Below, piece by piece: positions 10,766 to 21,129 of a stretch of 64,000 nucleotides of DNA; positions within the stretch are counted from its first letter, which is position 1, and every line of letters begins with the position of its first letter. Where the stretch lies: the NCBI RefSeq assembly GCF_000234665.1, contig NC_018337.1:644222-708221 (forward strand), read 5' to 3'. The stretch comes from Leishmania mexicana MHOM/GT/2001/U1103 (lineage: Eukaryota > Euglenozoa > Kinetoplastea > Trypanosomatida > Trypanosomatidae). Position numbers and translations under genes: made by a program. The notes beneath the pieces are model-generated. The model was not told the origin of the DNA. It saw nothing but the letters and a program-made list of their open reading frames with translations, and searched no databases.

Positions 10766-13177
10766 CTACTTCGTGAGCTTCGCCGCTCTTGCCTGTCTCT
10801 CTTCCTTCAGGTGATATGAGGCGAGGTGGGCCTTGAGGTCCATTTTGGCGTGCATGTAGTAGTGGGCGGCATCGTACTGCTTGTGCAGCTGGTTCATGAT
10901 GGACTCGGCCGCCTCAGGACTCTTGTCGCGGTACGCGATGTAGGCTTTGTCGTACAGTGCAAAAGCCTGTGCGTAGGAGAGACTCCACTGACGATCCTTG
11001 TACTGCGGTGTGTCTTGAATTGCTTTGATCACCTCTAAGGCGGCTTGCCGGTTCTTCTTCGACTCGCTGTTCGCCAGCAGCATGGACTTGTAGACGCACA
11101 GGCATAGCAGCCGGTAGTTCTCAGGGAGGGAGGCTCTGCGTTCACGCGAGTTCGGAAATGCAGCAGGCGAGGCGACCTCCCTCGACACAGGCGACCCCTC
11201 CGATGTTGTGTTCGGGGAGGAAGGCAGTGAATGCGACGCCGCTTCTCGCTTGCTGCGGCTCCGCATGGAGCCTACATAGTCGGACAGTGGGGTGTTGCGC
11301 TGCATTGGCTCCCGCAAAAGGTATGCGTCGATCAAGGCCACCATCTTGTCTTTGCGCTCCGCAGGGTACTGATGGGCGATGCCGGCAATTAGACACATTT
11401 CATACGCTGGAAGCGGCACAATATTGCGAATGACAAGACCTTCCGGAACGGGCTCCAGCGGCTCGCCTAGCTTCTTCTTTGCCACCACGGCGGATGGGAT
11501 AATGCCGTGGCTCACCAGGATCTCCTCCATTCGCTTCAGCACGAACTGGTCGTTGTGGTTCGGCTTCCCGCCAAGCGTGACAGGCTTGCGCTGCGCTGCC
11601 CCCCAGTAGAGGTGGCTGATGGTCTCAGCGATGGCTTCTCGTGTGGAAACGTCGGAGAAGGTCAGGCTCACCTTCGCCTCGCTCGAGCCAACAATGCGGT
11701 TTAGATCCTCCAGCGGGAAGTCCAGCGCACCGTCGGGGTTCTCGATTCCCTCTGCCCATTCCATCTCGAGCATCTCAAGACAGCATGCCTGCGCGTACTG
11801 GTACACGGCATTCGCCCACTTGGACGTCTTCGAGAGGATCTCGAGGCACCGGCTCGCACGCTTCCACTGGTGCACAATGGCGTAGTTGAACCACTGATCG
11901 TACAGGACGAAGTCGCGGAGCTGCGGCATGGCAGCCAGCAGCTGTGGGTTGCTCGCAATAGCAAGGCAGTTATTCAGCTTGGAAATACTCATCTCTACGG
12001 AGCGTGTCAGCCGCTCGATACGACCGTCGAGCCAGAGGTGCAAAATCGACTCGCGCATTTTCTCCTTCTGCAGCGCCTCTCTGCGCACTTCGTGTGCAAC
12101 GGGCAGGTAGGAATCAACCAGAAACGCCGAGGTCGCTGGCAGCATGCCGTAGAGTGCAAGCAGCAGGGCACTGGCAAAGGGCGACAGCAGCGTGTCGCTC
12201 TTGAAACACTGGCGGACAAGCTTTAGTCCTTCCTGCCGGTCGCCTTCGACGCCGATGAAGCGGAGTAGAGCTCGGACGTTGTCTGGCAGGATGGAAAGTG
12301 CGAGCTTCATTGCACCGAGGCCGAACTCGACGCAATGCACCGAGTTGCGGTCCAGGCCGAGCGTCTCTAGCGCGGCGCTTTGTTCGAGGGAGTCGTCCCT
12401 TATCGTTAACCCGGTCGGAGACGGCACCGGTGAATTGACGTCGCTGTCACCCTCCTCGGCAGCCACGGGCGTCTGCTGGGACGTCTTGACGCTCTCTTTA
12501 TTTCCATACTTCGCCTTGTAGCGGTGGTCCAGCTCCATGTAGAGGGACTTGTAGCTGCTGTTCGCGCGGTTCAGCGCCAGTCCAGCCTTCACGAGCGCTG
12601 AGACGGACTGCTGGAGCACGAAGACGAAGCAGCGCAGGGCCTGGCTTTCCGCGTGCATTGTCTTCGCGCGGAACTCCGCGGCGCTGAGCCAGTTCCCCTT
12701 CGTCTCCTTATTGCGCTGGAACACCTTAGAGAAGCCTCGGGATATCATGCTCTTCTCGCTGGACATCACCTGTGTGGCGAGCGCGCTTGATCTGGTGAGT
12801 AGCTCGAGTGCTATGTCTGCCTGCGCCTGCTCCATCGAGAGGCCGCAGCGCACAAATGCAATCAGTCCAGCTCCGCACACGGCCAGAGGGTCAGTGTTCA
12901 TGCGATTCCGTAGCGCCGCCTCACAGTCGGCGATTCGGTTCGCAAAGAAGGCATCGACCGCATACTCGATATGTGAGTCCATCTCCCGGATCATCTCTGG
13001 GGTGAGGTTGCGCAGTCGCTCGACTTCAGCGCGGCTTTGACTGAGCACCTTCAATTTCGCCTCGTCGTCCAGCTGCTCCAGCTTCATCAGATCGAGCTCC
13101 TCCTCGACCGCCTCCATGCCCATCGGGTCAGTGTGGCGTTCCGCCAGCGACCCATCCGTCTTTGGACTTTGCGACAT
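10766..13177 (-). CDS. IML2/TTC39-family TPR protein
   Basis: 803 aa, soluble, with no signal or TM segment. Three landmarks match the IML2/TTC39 family (formerly DUF3808): an N-terminal helix pair with FFANRIADCEAALRN (77-91) and the following GLIAFVRCGLSMEQAQADIA (104-123); the helix LRCFVFVLQQSVSALVKAGL (181-200) followed by SYKSLY; and VEFGLGAMKLALSILPDNVR (283-302) running into LLRFIGVEGDRQEGL, close to the family GVG...LMLSLLPP...LLEFVGFSGDR block. The C-terminal half is helical, TPR-like, ending in LHKQYDAAHYYMHAKMDLKA. Low-complexity linkers at 229-265 and about 635-680 interrupt the core. Family members in yeast and animals are linked to inclusion-body clearance and lipid droplets, or to cholesterol traits; the role here is unknown. 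An alternative start is Met19 or Met21. Confidence 0.88.
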   Translation of the reverse strand: MSQSPKTDGSLAERHTDPMGMEAVEEELDLMKLEQLDDEAKLKVLSQSRAEVERLRNLTPEMIREMDSHIEYAVDAFFANRIADCEAALRNRMNTDPLAVCGAGLIAFVRCGLSMEQAQADIALELLTRSSALATQVMSSEKSMISRGFSKVFQRNKETKGNWLSAAEFRAKTMHAESQALRCFVFVLQQSVSALVKAGLALNRANSSYKSLYMELDHRYKAKYGNKESVKTSQQTPVAAEEGDSDVNSPVPSPTGLTIRDDSLEQSAALETLGLDRNSVHCVEFGLGAMKLALSILPDNVRALLRFIGVEGDRQEGLKLVRQCFKSDTLLSPFASALLLALYGMLPATSAFLVDSYLPVAHEVRREALQKEKMRESILHLWLDGRIERLTRSVEMSISKLNNCLAIASNPQLLAAMPQLRDFVLYDQWFNYAIVHQWKRASRCLEILSKTSKWANAVYQYAQACCLEMLEMEWAEGIENPDGALDFPLEDLNRIVGSSEAKVSLTFSDVSTREAIAETISHLYWGAAQRKPVTLGGKPNHNDQFVLKRMEEILVSHGIIPSAVVAKKKLGEPLEPVPEGLVIRNIVPLPAYEMCLIAGIAHQYPAERKDKMVALIDAYLLREPMQRNTPLSDYVGSMRSRSKREAASHSLPSSPNTTSEGSPVSREVASPAAFPNSRERRASLPENYRLLCLCVYKSMLLANSESKKNRQAALEVIKAIQDTPQYKDRQWSLSYAQAFALYDKAYIAYRDKSPEAAESIMNQLHKQYDAAHYYMHAKMDLKAHLASYHLKEERQARAAKLTK

Positions 13178-15836
13178 GAGGGCCCACGATAAAACTGCCG
13201 ATAGCGCAAACAGCTTTCTTTGCTAAGAAATGGAGAGATCAGGACGGAGAGGAGCACACGGGGATTCCGAAGAGGGAGTACCGCCAGCTTGGTGAGGAGG
13301 GGGTGGGGTGGGGATGGCGGTGGCGGTGAGAGCAAAGGAAACAGCACCCACACAAACACACAAAACAAAGCATGCACGAATGATGAGTGTCTATGAAAGG
13401 TTCGGGTGTCGGCGAAGCGTCACAAATAGAATGCGAGGCAAGAGAACACAGAAAGCAAGAGCAGAGAACCGATCGTGGCTTGTTTTCTTTTTTTTTTTCG
13501 CTTGCGCGAGGGACCCAAAAGACGTACACCAGGAAACATACAGCAGCAAGAACGACGAGAGAGTGAGGAGGGCTTTTCGAGTGTGTATGCGTGCGCAGTT
13601 TACCAGTAAAAGTACGCTGTCAGATGATGCTTATCATGTGCACACATGCACAAACGAACACCCGTGCACGTACACAGTCCACGCGAGGTAGGCGATTGCG
13701 ATGTCAGTTCAGCTCGTGGTCAAGGTGCAAGGAGAAGGGGAAACACGGGAAGCGGAAAAGGGGTAAGAAAAAGGGGATGGCTTGTGCTTTCCGGCTATGG
13801 AGTCAATTGTACTTGCTTGACTAATATATATATCTGTTTAGAGATAAATGCAATGTAGTGCTGCAACGACACTGGGGAAGAACACGGCGTTGTGGCGACA
13901 ACGCACACGCCTACACATACACACACACACAAAGAAAAACAAATCACCACGTCATTCAGCTTGAATTGCACCGGCGATCACCACAGTGAGGCACCGCGAG
14001 AGAGAGAGTAATGATGATGGAGAGCGGGGAGAGAAGGGGAGGGATGAAGGGGCTCACCAAGACGAGCACAAGACACCGCGCCCTACAGAAGGGGGGCCCC
14101 GTTGTGTACGCAGGGCCGCTTTCCCTACAGAAAAGGAGAGAGGCAGCACTTGGGTGATAGCTAAAGTTGACCAACAGTGGGGGGGGGGTGCTGCACGCAA
14201 GTCGAGTAGCGACACTTGGGCCTTCGTGTTCGTCTTTATTTTTTTTTTTGCTGCAGATCACAGACGGCGCGGGGGTCTCGAAATGGGAGTGGTGGGGAGA
14301 GATGGAGGAGAGTGCCAACCCACTTTTACCACTGTTGACGCCCAACTCATTTTGGAGGAATCTGGGAGCCAACAGAGACACAAAAACTACGCGCAGGCAG
14401 ACATGGAGGCAGAGAACCTCCAAACACACAAGATAGCCGATAATGGCCACGCTCATCAACTCCACGACCACACAGCAAACGAGAACTGAAGCTGCGCACC
14501 CTTTTTGATCTTGTATTGCCCTTCAGCAGACCCGTGCGAGGCAGAGGAGAAGAGTTGCTCCGGTTAAAAGACGGGACGAAAAGAGAGTGAAAGGTGGTAC
14601 AACAAGCCGCTCTGGCGTTTGGGGGAGAGGGAGGGTGGCGGGTGGTGGAGGGGTAGGAAAAGGTGCAGGGTTATGATAAACCTTTCAAAGGCGGCACCAC
14701 GTAAGACTTCGACGCCGGCCCTCGATGACGATGGACGGAGCTTTGAAACATGAGAGGGTCGGACACGCACGCTCAGAGAGAGGGAGAGGTGATCATCCCT
14801 AAAGCATGGCGTGACTCAACAAAGCACAACAAGCTGTTGTCGCTCAACAAAAACCCGCGCTGTTACACGCACGTATCTGGTCTACAAGCAGAAAATGAAC
14901 ATCAACAGAAAACGAAACAACGCAGCACACACATAGACACCAACAACGCACTCACATGCTAAGAACGAACGAACAATGGGGGAGGAGCATCTGAGCAGAG
15001 AAGAAAAATGACAAAGAGAGCGAAGGAGGCGAGATAGATTTCATAGGGACTACCCCCTTCCCCTCCCAATACAGAGTCGACGCACATACGCGAATGGGGA
15101 TGATGTGTTTCCAGCTCGCTTTACCGGGTATGTGTTTGAGGAGGCGCGATCAAAAGCGGCAGAAGATTTGTCTGCCTGTGAGACAAGGACAGAGGGGCAG
15201 CGAGCTCTCGTGGAAAGTCTGGAAGAAAAAAAAGGTGATGAAGGTGCGCAGAACGTGTAGGTATACACACACACACACGCATGCATACACACCTCTGCAC
15301 ACGCACACATCTACATACATACACGAGTGAGACGCCGCTAGAAAGCGAGCCAAAGGAAGAAAACAACAACAAGGAAGCCTCTTCGGCGCAACGTCAAGCA
15401 CGTCTTCTGAGAGCGGCACGGCAAAAGGAAGAGCAACATGAAACCAAAAATGAAAACGAAAAAGGACAGCGCTCACAAACGAATAAAAATGAAGAGTGGG
15501 CACAGCAGGGGCAAACAACGTACCAGTGGGGCAGACGGTAATAGGCCCAAGCAGCTCGGGAGAGGATGCGGGGGTCGAGGAGGGAGGGTGGCAGAGAGTG
15601 AAGGGGGCGGGGTTGAGTGGAGGAGACAGCGAAGAACTACACAGCTGTGCTGCCGAGGTAGCACACGAAGGCCGCAGAGATGCACCTGAGTAGACCAATG
15701 CAATTCGAAACAACAAAGAGAAAACGCCAAAGGCCGCGACTCAAGAAAAAAAAAAGATGTCAACGCTGACGTGAGCGGCTGAAAGGGAGATGATGGGGAA
15801 GCACACTACAAACAGGTATTCCCGTCTGTCCCTCTG
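13178..15836. other. Intergenic spacer, no gene seen
   Basis: 2.7 kb with T-rich, A-rich and CA-rich runs (for example 13913-13933 and 15266-15286), purine-rich stretches at 14000-14150 and 15550-15620, and small AT runs near 13825. Minus-strand open frames of up to about 190 codons (13956-14471, 15150-15716) are dominated by simple sequence and are not supported as genes. Confidence 0.6.
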
Positions 15837-17531
15837 CTAGTGCTTTTTCAGTGCCGAGAGTTCCGCTTCGAGATCCTTGACGGTGCTCTGCAGGTACTGA
15901 ATGACGCTGCGCTGCTCTAGGACAAGCTGACGGAGATGGGACTGATCTTGGCGACCTTCCTGGACTAGCTTGAACAGTTCCCGCATGTGACGCGACATGG
16001 CCGCCGGGTCGGCCATGTCGTCGACGCCATCGTCCTCAGTCATGTTGAAGACGCTCTCGTTCTGGCCCTCGCAAGAGTCATCGCTGGTGGATGTCTTCGC
16101 ATGCAAGGCGTCTTCCTCTTCATCCTCGTTCTCCGCCTCGACTTCGTCCACCGCGCCCTCATCCACATTGCGGTCACTGACGTCAACGTGCGGCGAGCAA
16201 AGAAACTCTTGGTTCGGGTAGTCGGAGGAGTCATGCGCACGGCCGTCGCCGGCCTCGCTCGCTGGCATATCCACAAGGGTGCGGCGAAACGACATGCCGG
16301 CGGTCGCACTGGCATCGCCGTCCTTGATGAGGTTGGCGGAGGCGAGCAAAAAGGGGCCGCGGGTGTCTGCAAAGCTTTGCAAAGAGCTTCCAAGGCAGGC
16401 TGCCGACTCCACCAGTTTTGAACGTCCCTCTGTCACGGTGGGCTCAACAGCTGTGCTGGCGGACTTGGTCGACTTTGTCTGCGTCATGGCCTGCACCATG
16501 GTACTTAGGCCAGCCAGCACCTCCGGACGCAGCGGTGTCTCGCCGCTCTCCAGCTGGTGGCGCAGCTGCCGCAAGTTTTCCTTGGACAGGGCGTGCAGAG
16601 TCTCATCTTTGGTCCCGCCGGCGCCAAAGTACATCGTGTCGAAACCGCGAGTGGATGTGGTGCTCCACATATCGTCCATCGTATCGCCGACGGAGGCCAG
16701 CTTGGCAGGGCGGATGCGCGAGAGCGAAATGACCTCAGAGGAAGACATGGCATCCACTTCGCTGGGCTCTACCATGAGGCTGGCTACCGTCGTCTCTGGA
16801 AGCACCGTGGTCGTGGACGCGTCGCGCTGCCGCTGGAGGTGGGGCACACCAGAGGCGATGATGTTCTCCACCCTGAGCGGGGCAGGGCCACGGGACAGCT
16901 CGTGCAGGTGCTGGTCCAGGTTGGCGGAGCTCAGAGGGTCTGTGTGGTGTCGCGTGGGGCTGCCTACCTGCGGATCCACGCTGGAGTCTTCGATATTCCA
17001 CCCGTTGCCTTCAATGGACGCCTCGCCACCATGCAGGCTGACGTTGCTGTATTGCGTGACGGAGTCGGCCACATCGCTGCTGAGGTCGCCCGGGTCTCGG
17101 GTGCGAGCGGCTGCAGTCAACACCGAGGCCTCTCTGTGATCCTTGGCCTCCTTTTTTTCAACGCTCAGCTTCGGCACGTTCGTGCCGTAGTCGACGTAGG
17201 CGTCGTCGGGAATGACATCCAAGCGCAGGGGTACATCCCCTGTTTCTACTCGGCGTGTGAAGCCGTGCAGGTTATGGTTGCTCAGCGCCAGCTGCTGGGG
17301 CGGTTCATGATAGACTTTAATGGCGCTGCTCTCGAACGACGGCGTCATCGCATCCATCGACATGCGACTCTTCGAGTCGGAGTGCGGCGACTTGACACCC
17401 GGATGCGCTACTGGGCTGCTCGTGCCGACAGTCAAGTTGCTGATCTCATCGTACTCATCAAAAACAGACTCACCTTGGCGAGTGGTGTGTCCATCACGCG
17501 AGGCCGCTACCGATGATGTTTCTGTATCCAT
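15837..17531 (-). CDS. Coiled-coil protein with three copies of a 25-residue repeat
   Basis: 564 aa from the ATG at 17531. The frame is open to 17672, but that extension translates a polypyrimidine tract (Ser/Phe/Leu-rich), so it is taken as leader; a CTAG acceptor lies just before the chosen ATG. Three evenly spaced copies of a 25-residue motif, LSxxNL-x7-E/S-x-G-x2-PLR-x3-hydrophobic, occupy residues 83-107, 200-224 and 315-339, with starts 117 and 115 residues apart. Between them the chain is Ser/Thr-rich and probably disordered. An acidic stretch (about 457-476, EVEAENEDEEED) precedes a C-terminal coiled coil (about 511-564) containing LVLEQRSVIQYLQSTVKDLE. No TM segment or known domain. 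Probably a scaffold or cytoskeletal protein, by inference only. Confidence 0.82.
   Translation of the reverse strand: MDTETSSVAASRDGHTTRQGESVFDEYDEISNLTVGTSSPVAHPGVKSPHSDSKSRMSMDAMTPSFESSAIKVYHEPPQQLALSNHNLHGFTRRVETGDVPLRLDVIPDDAYVDYGTNVPKLSVEKKEAKDHREASVLTAAARTRDPGDLSSDVADSVTQYSNVSLHGGEASIEGNGWNIEDSSVDPQVGSPTRHHTDPLSSANLDQHLHELSRGPAPLRVENIIASGVPHLQRQRDASTTTVLPETTVASLMVEPSEVDAMSSSEVISLSRIRPAKLASVGDTMDDMWSTTSTRGFDTMYFGAGGTKDETLHALSKENLRQLRHQLESGETPLRPEVLAGLSTMVQAMTQTKSTKSASTAVEPTVTEGRSKLVESAACLGSSLQSFADTRGPFLLASANLIKDGDASATAGMSFRRTLVDMPASEAGDGRAHDSSDYPNQEFLCSPHVDVSDRNVDEGAVDEVEAENEDEEEDALHAKTSTSDDSCEGQNESVFNMTEDDGVDDMADPAAMSRHMRELFKLVQEGRQDQSHLRQLVLEQRSVIQYLQSTVKDLEAELSALKKH
16515..16589 (-). 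repeat. Intragenic 25-aa repeat, copy 3
   Basis: Encodes residues 315-339 of the 15837-17531 protein: LSKENLRQLRHQLESGETPL followed by RPEVL. This is the copy closest to a consensus amphipathic helix followed by a PLR turn. Confidence 0.75.
16860..16934 (-). repeat. Intragenic 25-aa repeat, copy 2
   Basis: Encodes residues 200-224: LSSANLDQHLHELSRGPAPL followed by RVENI. It aligns without gaps to the other two copies. Confidence 0.75.
17211..17285 (-). repeat. Intragenic 25-aa repeat, copy 1
   Basis: Encodes residues 83-107: LSNHNLHGFTRRVETGDVPL followed by RLDVI. It aligns without gaps to copies 2 and 3. Confidence 0.75.
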
Positions 17532-17580
17532 TCCACTAGAGCGAGAGAGAGAGAGAAAGCCAAGCGAAAACGACGAGAAG
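17532..17580 (-). promoter_or_regulatory. Candidate polypyrimidine tract and spliced-leader acceptor
   Basis: On the minus strand a CT-rich tract (purine-rich GAGAGAGAGAGAGAAA on plus at about 17541-17556) ends in TCTAG at 17536-17540, four bases before the ATG at 17531. This is the usual trypanosomatid trans-splice layout and supports the internal start. Transcript mapping is absent, so other acceptors are possible. Confidence 0.45.
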
Positions 17581-19392
17581 GAAAAAGAAGGCGGCGAGGC
17601 AGTACAGCGCGACCGAGAACAAACAAGCGTTTTCGGGGGCACGGAATACGACCACAGCACCAAGCGGCACACCTCCGCTCCTCACAGACAGCAGCTGATC
17701 GGGTATTCGTCGCTAACGGCCCGATCTCAGCTTGCCGCGGTTCTATTGGCAATAAAAACGAAAATAAATAAAAAAGAGCAGGGCGCGCGCGCAAAAGGGT
17801 GGAGGGAAGGCGGTGCTCTGTCCTTGTCCAGCGCTGTGAAAAGAGTCCGTGTGGGACCGACGATGGGACTCGTCTGTCTGCTCTACGTTTCCTCCAGTTT
17901 CGTTTTCTCTGTCAAGGCCGCGGCGGCACTTCCTGCGCACCAGCATCAGGTACGGAGAGGAAGGAGAAAACGTTCTTCGTGCAGCGTCCAGATCCGGGTG
18001 ATCGGCGAAGAGACAGCTGTCGTCTGGGGCAGACCCAAGAATTGGAGAGAGGAGAAGGCGAAGGAAAGAGTGGGTAAGGGGGTGGGGAGAGGAAGAGAAA
18101 GGGAGGCTGAGGAATGCGTGCTTGTGTGTTGTGTGGCCGAGAAATACGCAAGACGGGGGGGGGGAACAGTGGTGTAGAGAAGGGAGGGAGGGTGGTAGTG
18201 GTGGTGCGTGTGTGTGTGTGTGCGTGGGGTGGGTGGGTAGGTGGATGGAGGTGTTAGAAAATGCTGTTTGTGGGATGTTGCTGTAGTGCATGCGGGGGTC
18301 GCGCAGATGTGCGTTGAGGGGTGAGGGGTGAGAGGAATTCAGTGTGGCATAAGCACACATAAGGAAAAAATGTGTGGGAGGAAAGGAGAGGAACGGTATG
18401 AGGCGTGTGTGAACGAGTTTGAACGGTAAGGGCGAGCGAGTGCGGTAAGACACAGTGGTACCTTCTACGTGACTTGCTTTTACGGTGTCGCTGTGGTGGT
18501 GAGTGGAGGGTCTTTCTCCCTTCAACCTTTATTAGGCTGGGGTGTTAGGAGAGCTTCTCTCAGGCGAAGCGCCTCATCGAGCAGATCGCAACACAGATAG
18601 CTCGCTCACCCCCCCACATACCCAAACCACCACTCTCGGAGAGATGACATGGCTGGGCCTTTCCTGTGTTGTGACGACCCGACGGTGGATCAGAAGTCAG
18701 TCTCTTCTTAACGGAGACCCAACGACACACCTCGTCGCACGGCCTATTTCGATTGCCTCAGAAAGCATACCGGAAAACACATCCCACGTAAAAAAAAGAT
18801 AAACTGCGTAGAGGACACATATTTTCATGAAGGTCTGTCTGTCACGTCCTCTTTCCTGTCCGGGGATGCCTAGTAGCGATGTACAACAACACCACTGCGT
18901 TGCCGTTGTGGCGACTGTATAAGTGGGGTCTGTGCTTGTGACGCGTTGAGACATGCCGACGACAACGATAACGATTGGGCACAACACGCAGCATGACGGG
19001 AAGGAGGAGGGCGAGAGGCAGCCAATCACCACAAAAGGCCGATGCAAGGCATTTTGAGGCACTGAGGAAGTGAAGGGTGATGGCGGCACGCACACTCGCG
19101 AACATGGCAGATGCCATCAGAAGTACAGGAAAACGAAGAGGCAGCGAGTTTCCTTTTCTTCTTTTTGGAGAGCACATTCCGAACGGGGAGAGAGAGGGAA
19201 GGTGACATTGTTGCTGTCCATCTCTGAGGCGCTGCCGATGCAGCGTCTTTGAGCACCCTCCGCTCATCTACATACAACTGAGCACGTACGCACATCCCGT
19301 GGATACCAACAGGAAAGTGGAAACGCTGAAGGCTCCCAAGCACACGCAAGGCGGCACGCACGTGTGTCCTCACGTCCGATCCGGCGAGAAAA

Positions 19393-19410
19393 ATATATAT
19401 ATATATATAT
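19393..19410. repeat. (AT)9 microsatellite
   Basis: An uninterrupted AT dinucleotide run flanked by A-rich sequence in the spacer downstream of the p25-alpha gene. Confidence 0.95.
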
Positions 19411-19621
19411 AAAGAGAGAGCCAAAAGGGCAAAGAAAGGAAACGAGGAAGACACAGGTTCGCGCAAAACGAGTCATGGCCAACACGTTCCATGTACATGG
19501 TGAGAGGAACGTGTTCATCTGAAGAGATACAAGGTACAAGGAGGAGATCCATCGGAAGAAGCATCACAGAGATCGAGAAAGCGAGAAAGGGAGAGAGAGA
19601 GGAGAGAGCGAGAGACAGCTT

Positions 19622-19626
<5 letters not shown>

Positions 19627-19662
<36 letters not shown>
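19627..19662. repeat. (AC)18 microsatellite
   Basis: An uninterrupted AC run of 36 bases, in the presumed 3' UTR of the p25-alpha gene (GT on the sense strand). Confidence 0.95.
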
Positions 19663-19663
<1 letters not shown>

Positions 19664-19905
19664 ACAGACGAGAAACTAAAGAGGAGCACGCTGAGCGCAG
19701 TCCAGCATCAACGAGTAAGGAAGGACTCGTCACCAGAGCACATACCCACATCCTCAGAGGCCAGCGCGGGTGTGAAGAGCGTAAGTAGGGAAGGACTCAA
19801 TCGAGCTGCAGCCAAGCCGCGCCCCCTTTTCACCTGCTGTCGCGCTCCTTTCTTCTTTTTTTCCCTTCGAGCGCCGCACTGTATTCAGTGATTCTCTCTT
19901 CGAGT

Positions 19906-20367
19906 TTAGATCTGTTTCGCAGTGGTGCCGCGGTTGTCAATTGTCTCCTGGCGACGGTCCACGACACCCGCGAGCGAGCCGGCGTTTCGGTCCACGTTCG
20001 TCGGGCCGCCCTGCTTCGCAGCACCGGTGTAGGTGCTTTTATCATCGTGGAAACGCACCGTGTCGGCCTTGGTGCCGCTGGACTTGGGGGCCGCGTTGGC
20101 TATCATGGCCTCGATGTCGGCAGGGGTCTTCTTCATCTTGGCTGCGATCTCGGGAATAGCCTTTTCCTTGAACTCCGTGAAGCTGATCTTGCGCGCTTCC
20201 TTCGCCTTCACCTTGCTGAAGAGCAGGTCGGCGTCCGTCGAAGTGAAGCTCTTGCCAATGATCTTGCACTCCTTTAGCATTTTGGAGAAGTGCGAGTTGT
20301 CCATTTCCTTCGACGGTGCGCTGCCGAAGGACGCGAAGGCCTCAAACGTTGTCTGGAAATTGTCCAT
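19906..20367 (-). CDS. Short p25-alpha (TPPP-like) protein
   Basis: 153 aa. The N-terminal half matches the p25-alpha domain: FEAFASFGSAPSKEMDN (8-24), KMLKECKII...FTSTDADLLFSKVKAK (29-55), and the signature ARKISFTEFKEKAIPEIAAK (58-77). The C-terminal tail carries the family's T-x-RFHDDKSTYTG segment (about 102-113), followed by GPTNVDRN. The family binds and bundles microtubules (TPPP/p25) and in protists occurs as small cytosolic or axonemal proteins. Size and domain order fit the short, single-domain form rather than the larger multi-domain p25-alpha proteins of trypanosomatids. No TM segment. A long polypyrimidine tract lies directly upstream (20369-20412 on plus is purine-rich). A kinesin gene is the upstream neighbour. 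Confidence 0.93.
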   Translation of the reverse strand: MDNFQTTFEAFASFGSAPSKEMDNSHFSKMLKECKIIGKSFTSTDADLLFSKVKAKEARKISFTEFKEKAIPEIAAKMKKTPADIEAMIANAAPKSSGTKADTVRFHDDKSTYTGAAKQGGPTNVDRNAGSLAGVVDRRQETIDNRGTTAKQI

Positions 20368-21129
20368 GATGGGAGGAGGTAGGGAAGAGAAAGGAAAAAC
20401 AAAAGAGGGGAGTGGCCGTGTAGTCTGAAACAGGCACGACTAAGTCGTCCCCGCTTAGCTGTTGCTTCGGTGTGCGTGCATGTGTGTGTAGTGGGGAGAG
20501 GACGGGGGGGGGGAAGCAGAGGAAGTGCTTGTGGCAGTTATACGAGGCTGTGGGTGGCCCATTAGTATGTGTAGGCTGAGCACCGCTACTACGGAGCTCA
20601 CATGTGAGCGATGTTAGGTTGGAAAGAAGAGAAACGGAGGAGTTCGTTGAACACACACAGAAAAAAGACATCGGCAGGGGAGAGCGCTAGCAGGATGCCG
20701 TCTGCAAGCATGCAGTAGAGCGAAGCAATACTCTGGTAATGGCAGGGTCAATCCTCCGCCCCATAGGGTTTAGTTCCGCATGACACGAACAGCATGGGGT
20801 AGCACACTTCCGTCAGCCCGATCCTTCTGTAATAACAGTCGCCATATGCGCGTCCTTTGTTATGCCGACCTACTGGCTAAAGTTCAAGGGAGTTTACATG
20901 GATGCGCTTGCTTCGAGCGCAGCACAAAGGTTGTTTCCCAGGCCACGCAAGCACGCGCACGCAGGTTAGTGTACATCGTCATAAGACGACAAGGCTAACA
21001 AAACACATACGCACGCACACGCGGGCACACGCGTAGCAGCGAAAAGAGAGTATATGCGTGAAAATAGAGCCGGTGCCATAGAGGGACACCCACCACGCTT
21101 GAGAGAGATGCCACACTGTCGCTCCTGCG
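20368..21129. other. Intergenic spacer, no gene seen
   Basis: 0.76 kb. Purine-rich 20368-20412 gives a polypyrimidine tract on the sense strand just before the p25-alpha start. The rest is kinesin 3' UTR with CA-rich patches near 21000-21030. Confidence 0.65.

Larger units (their letters stand above)
17581..19905. other. Intergenic spacer with microsatellites, no gene seen
   Basis: 2.3 kb. G- and GT-rich simple sequence at 18160-18245, an AT run at 19393-19410 and an AC run at 19627-19662. The minus-strand open frame 17743-18525 is driven by simple sequence (Thr/His and Pro runs) and is not supported. No RNA gene recognised. Confidence 0.6.

Noticed and set aside
13956..14471. 171-codon minus-strand frame
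   Set aside because: Simple-sequence derived, no domain, lies in a UTR spacer.
16557..17516. 319-codon plus-strand frame
   Set aside because: Shadow of the repeat-containing coiled-coil gene on the minus strand.
17743..18525. 260-codon minus-strand frame
   Set aside because: Contains Thr/His and Pro runs from GT- and G-rich simple repeats; no protein features.
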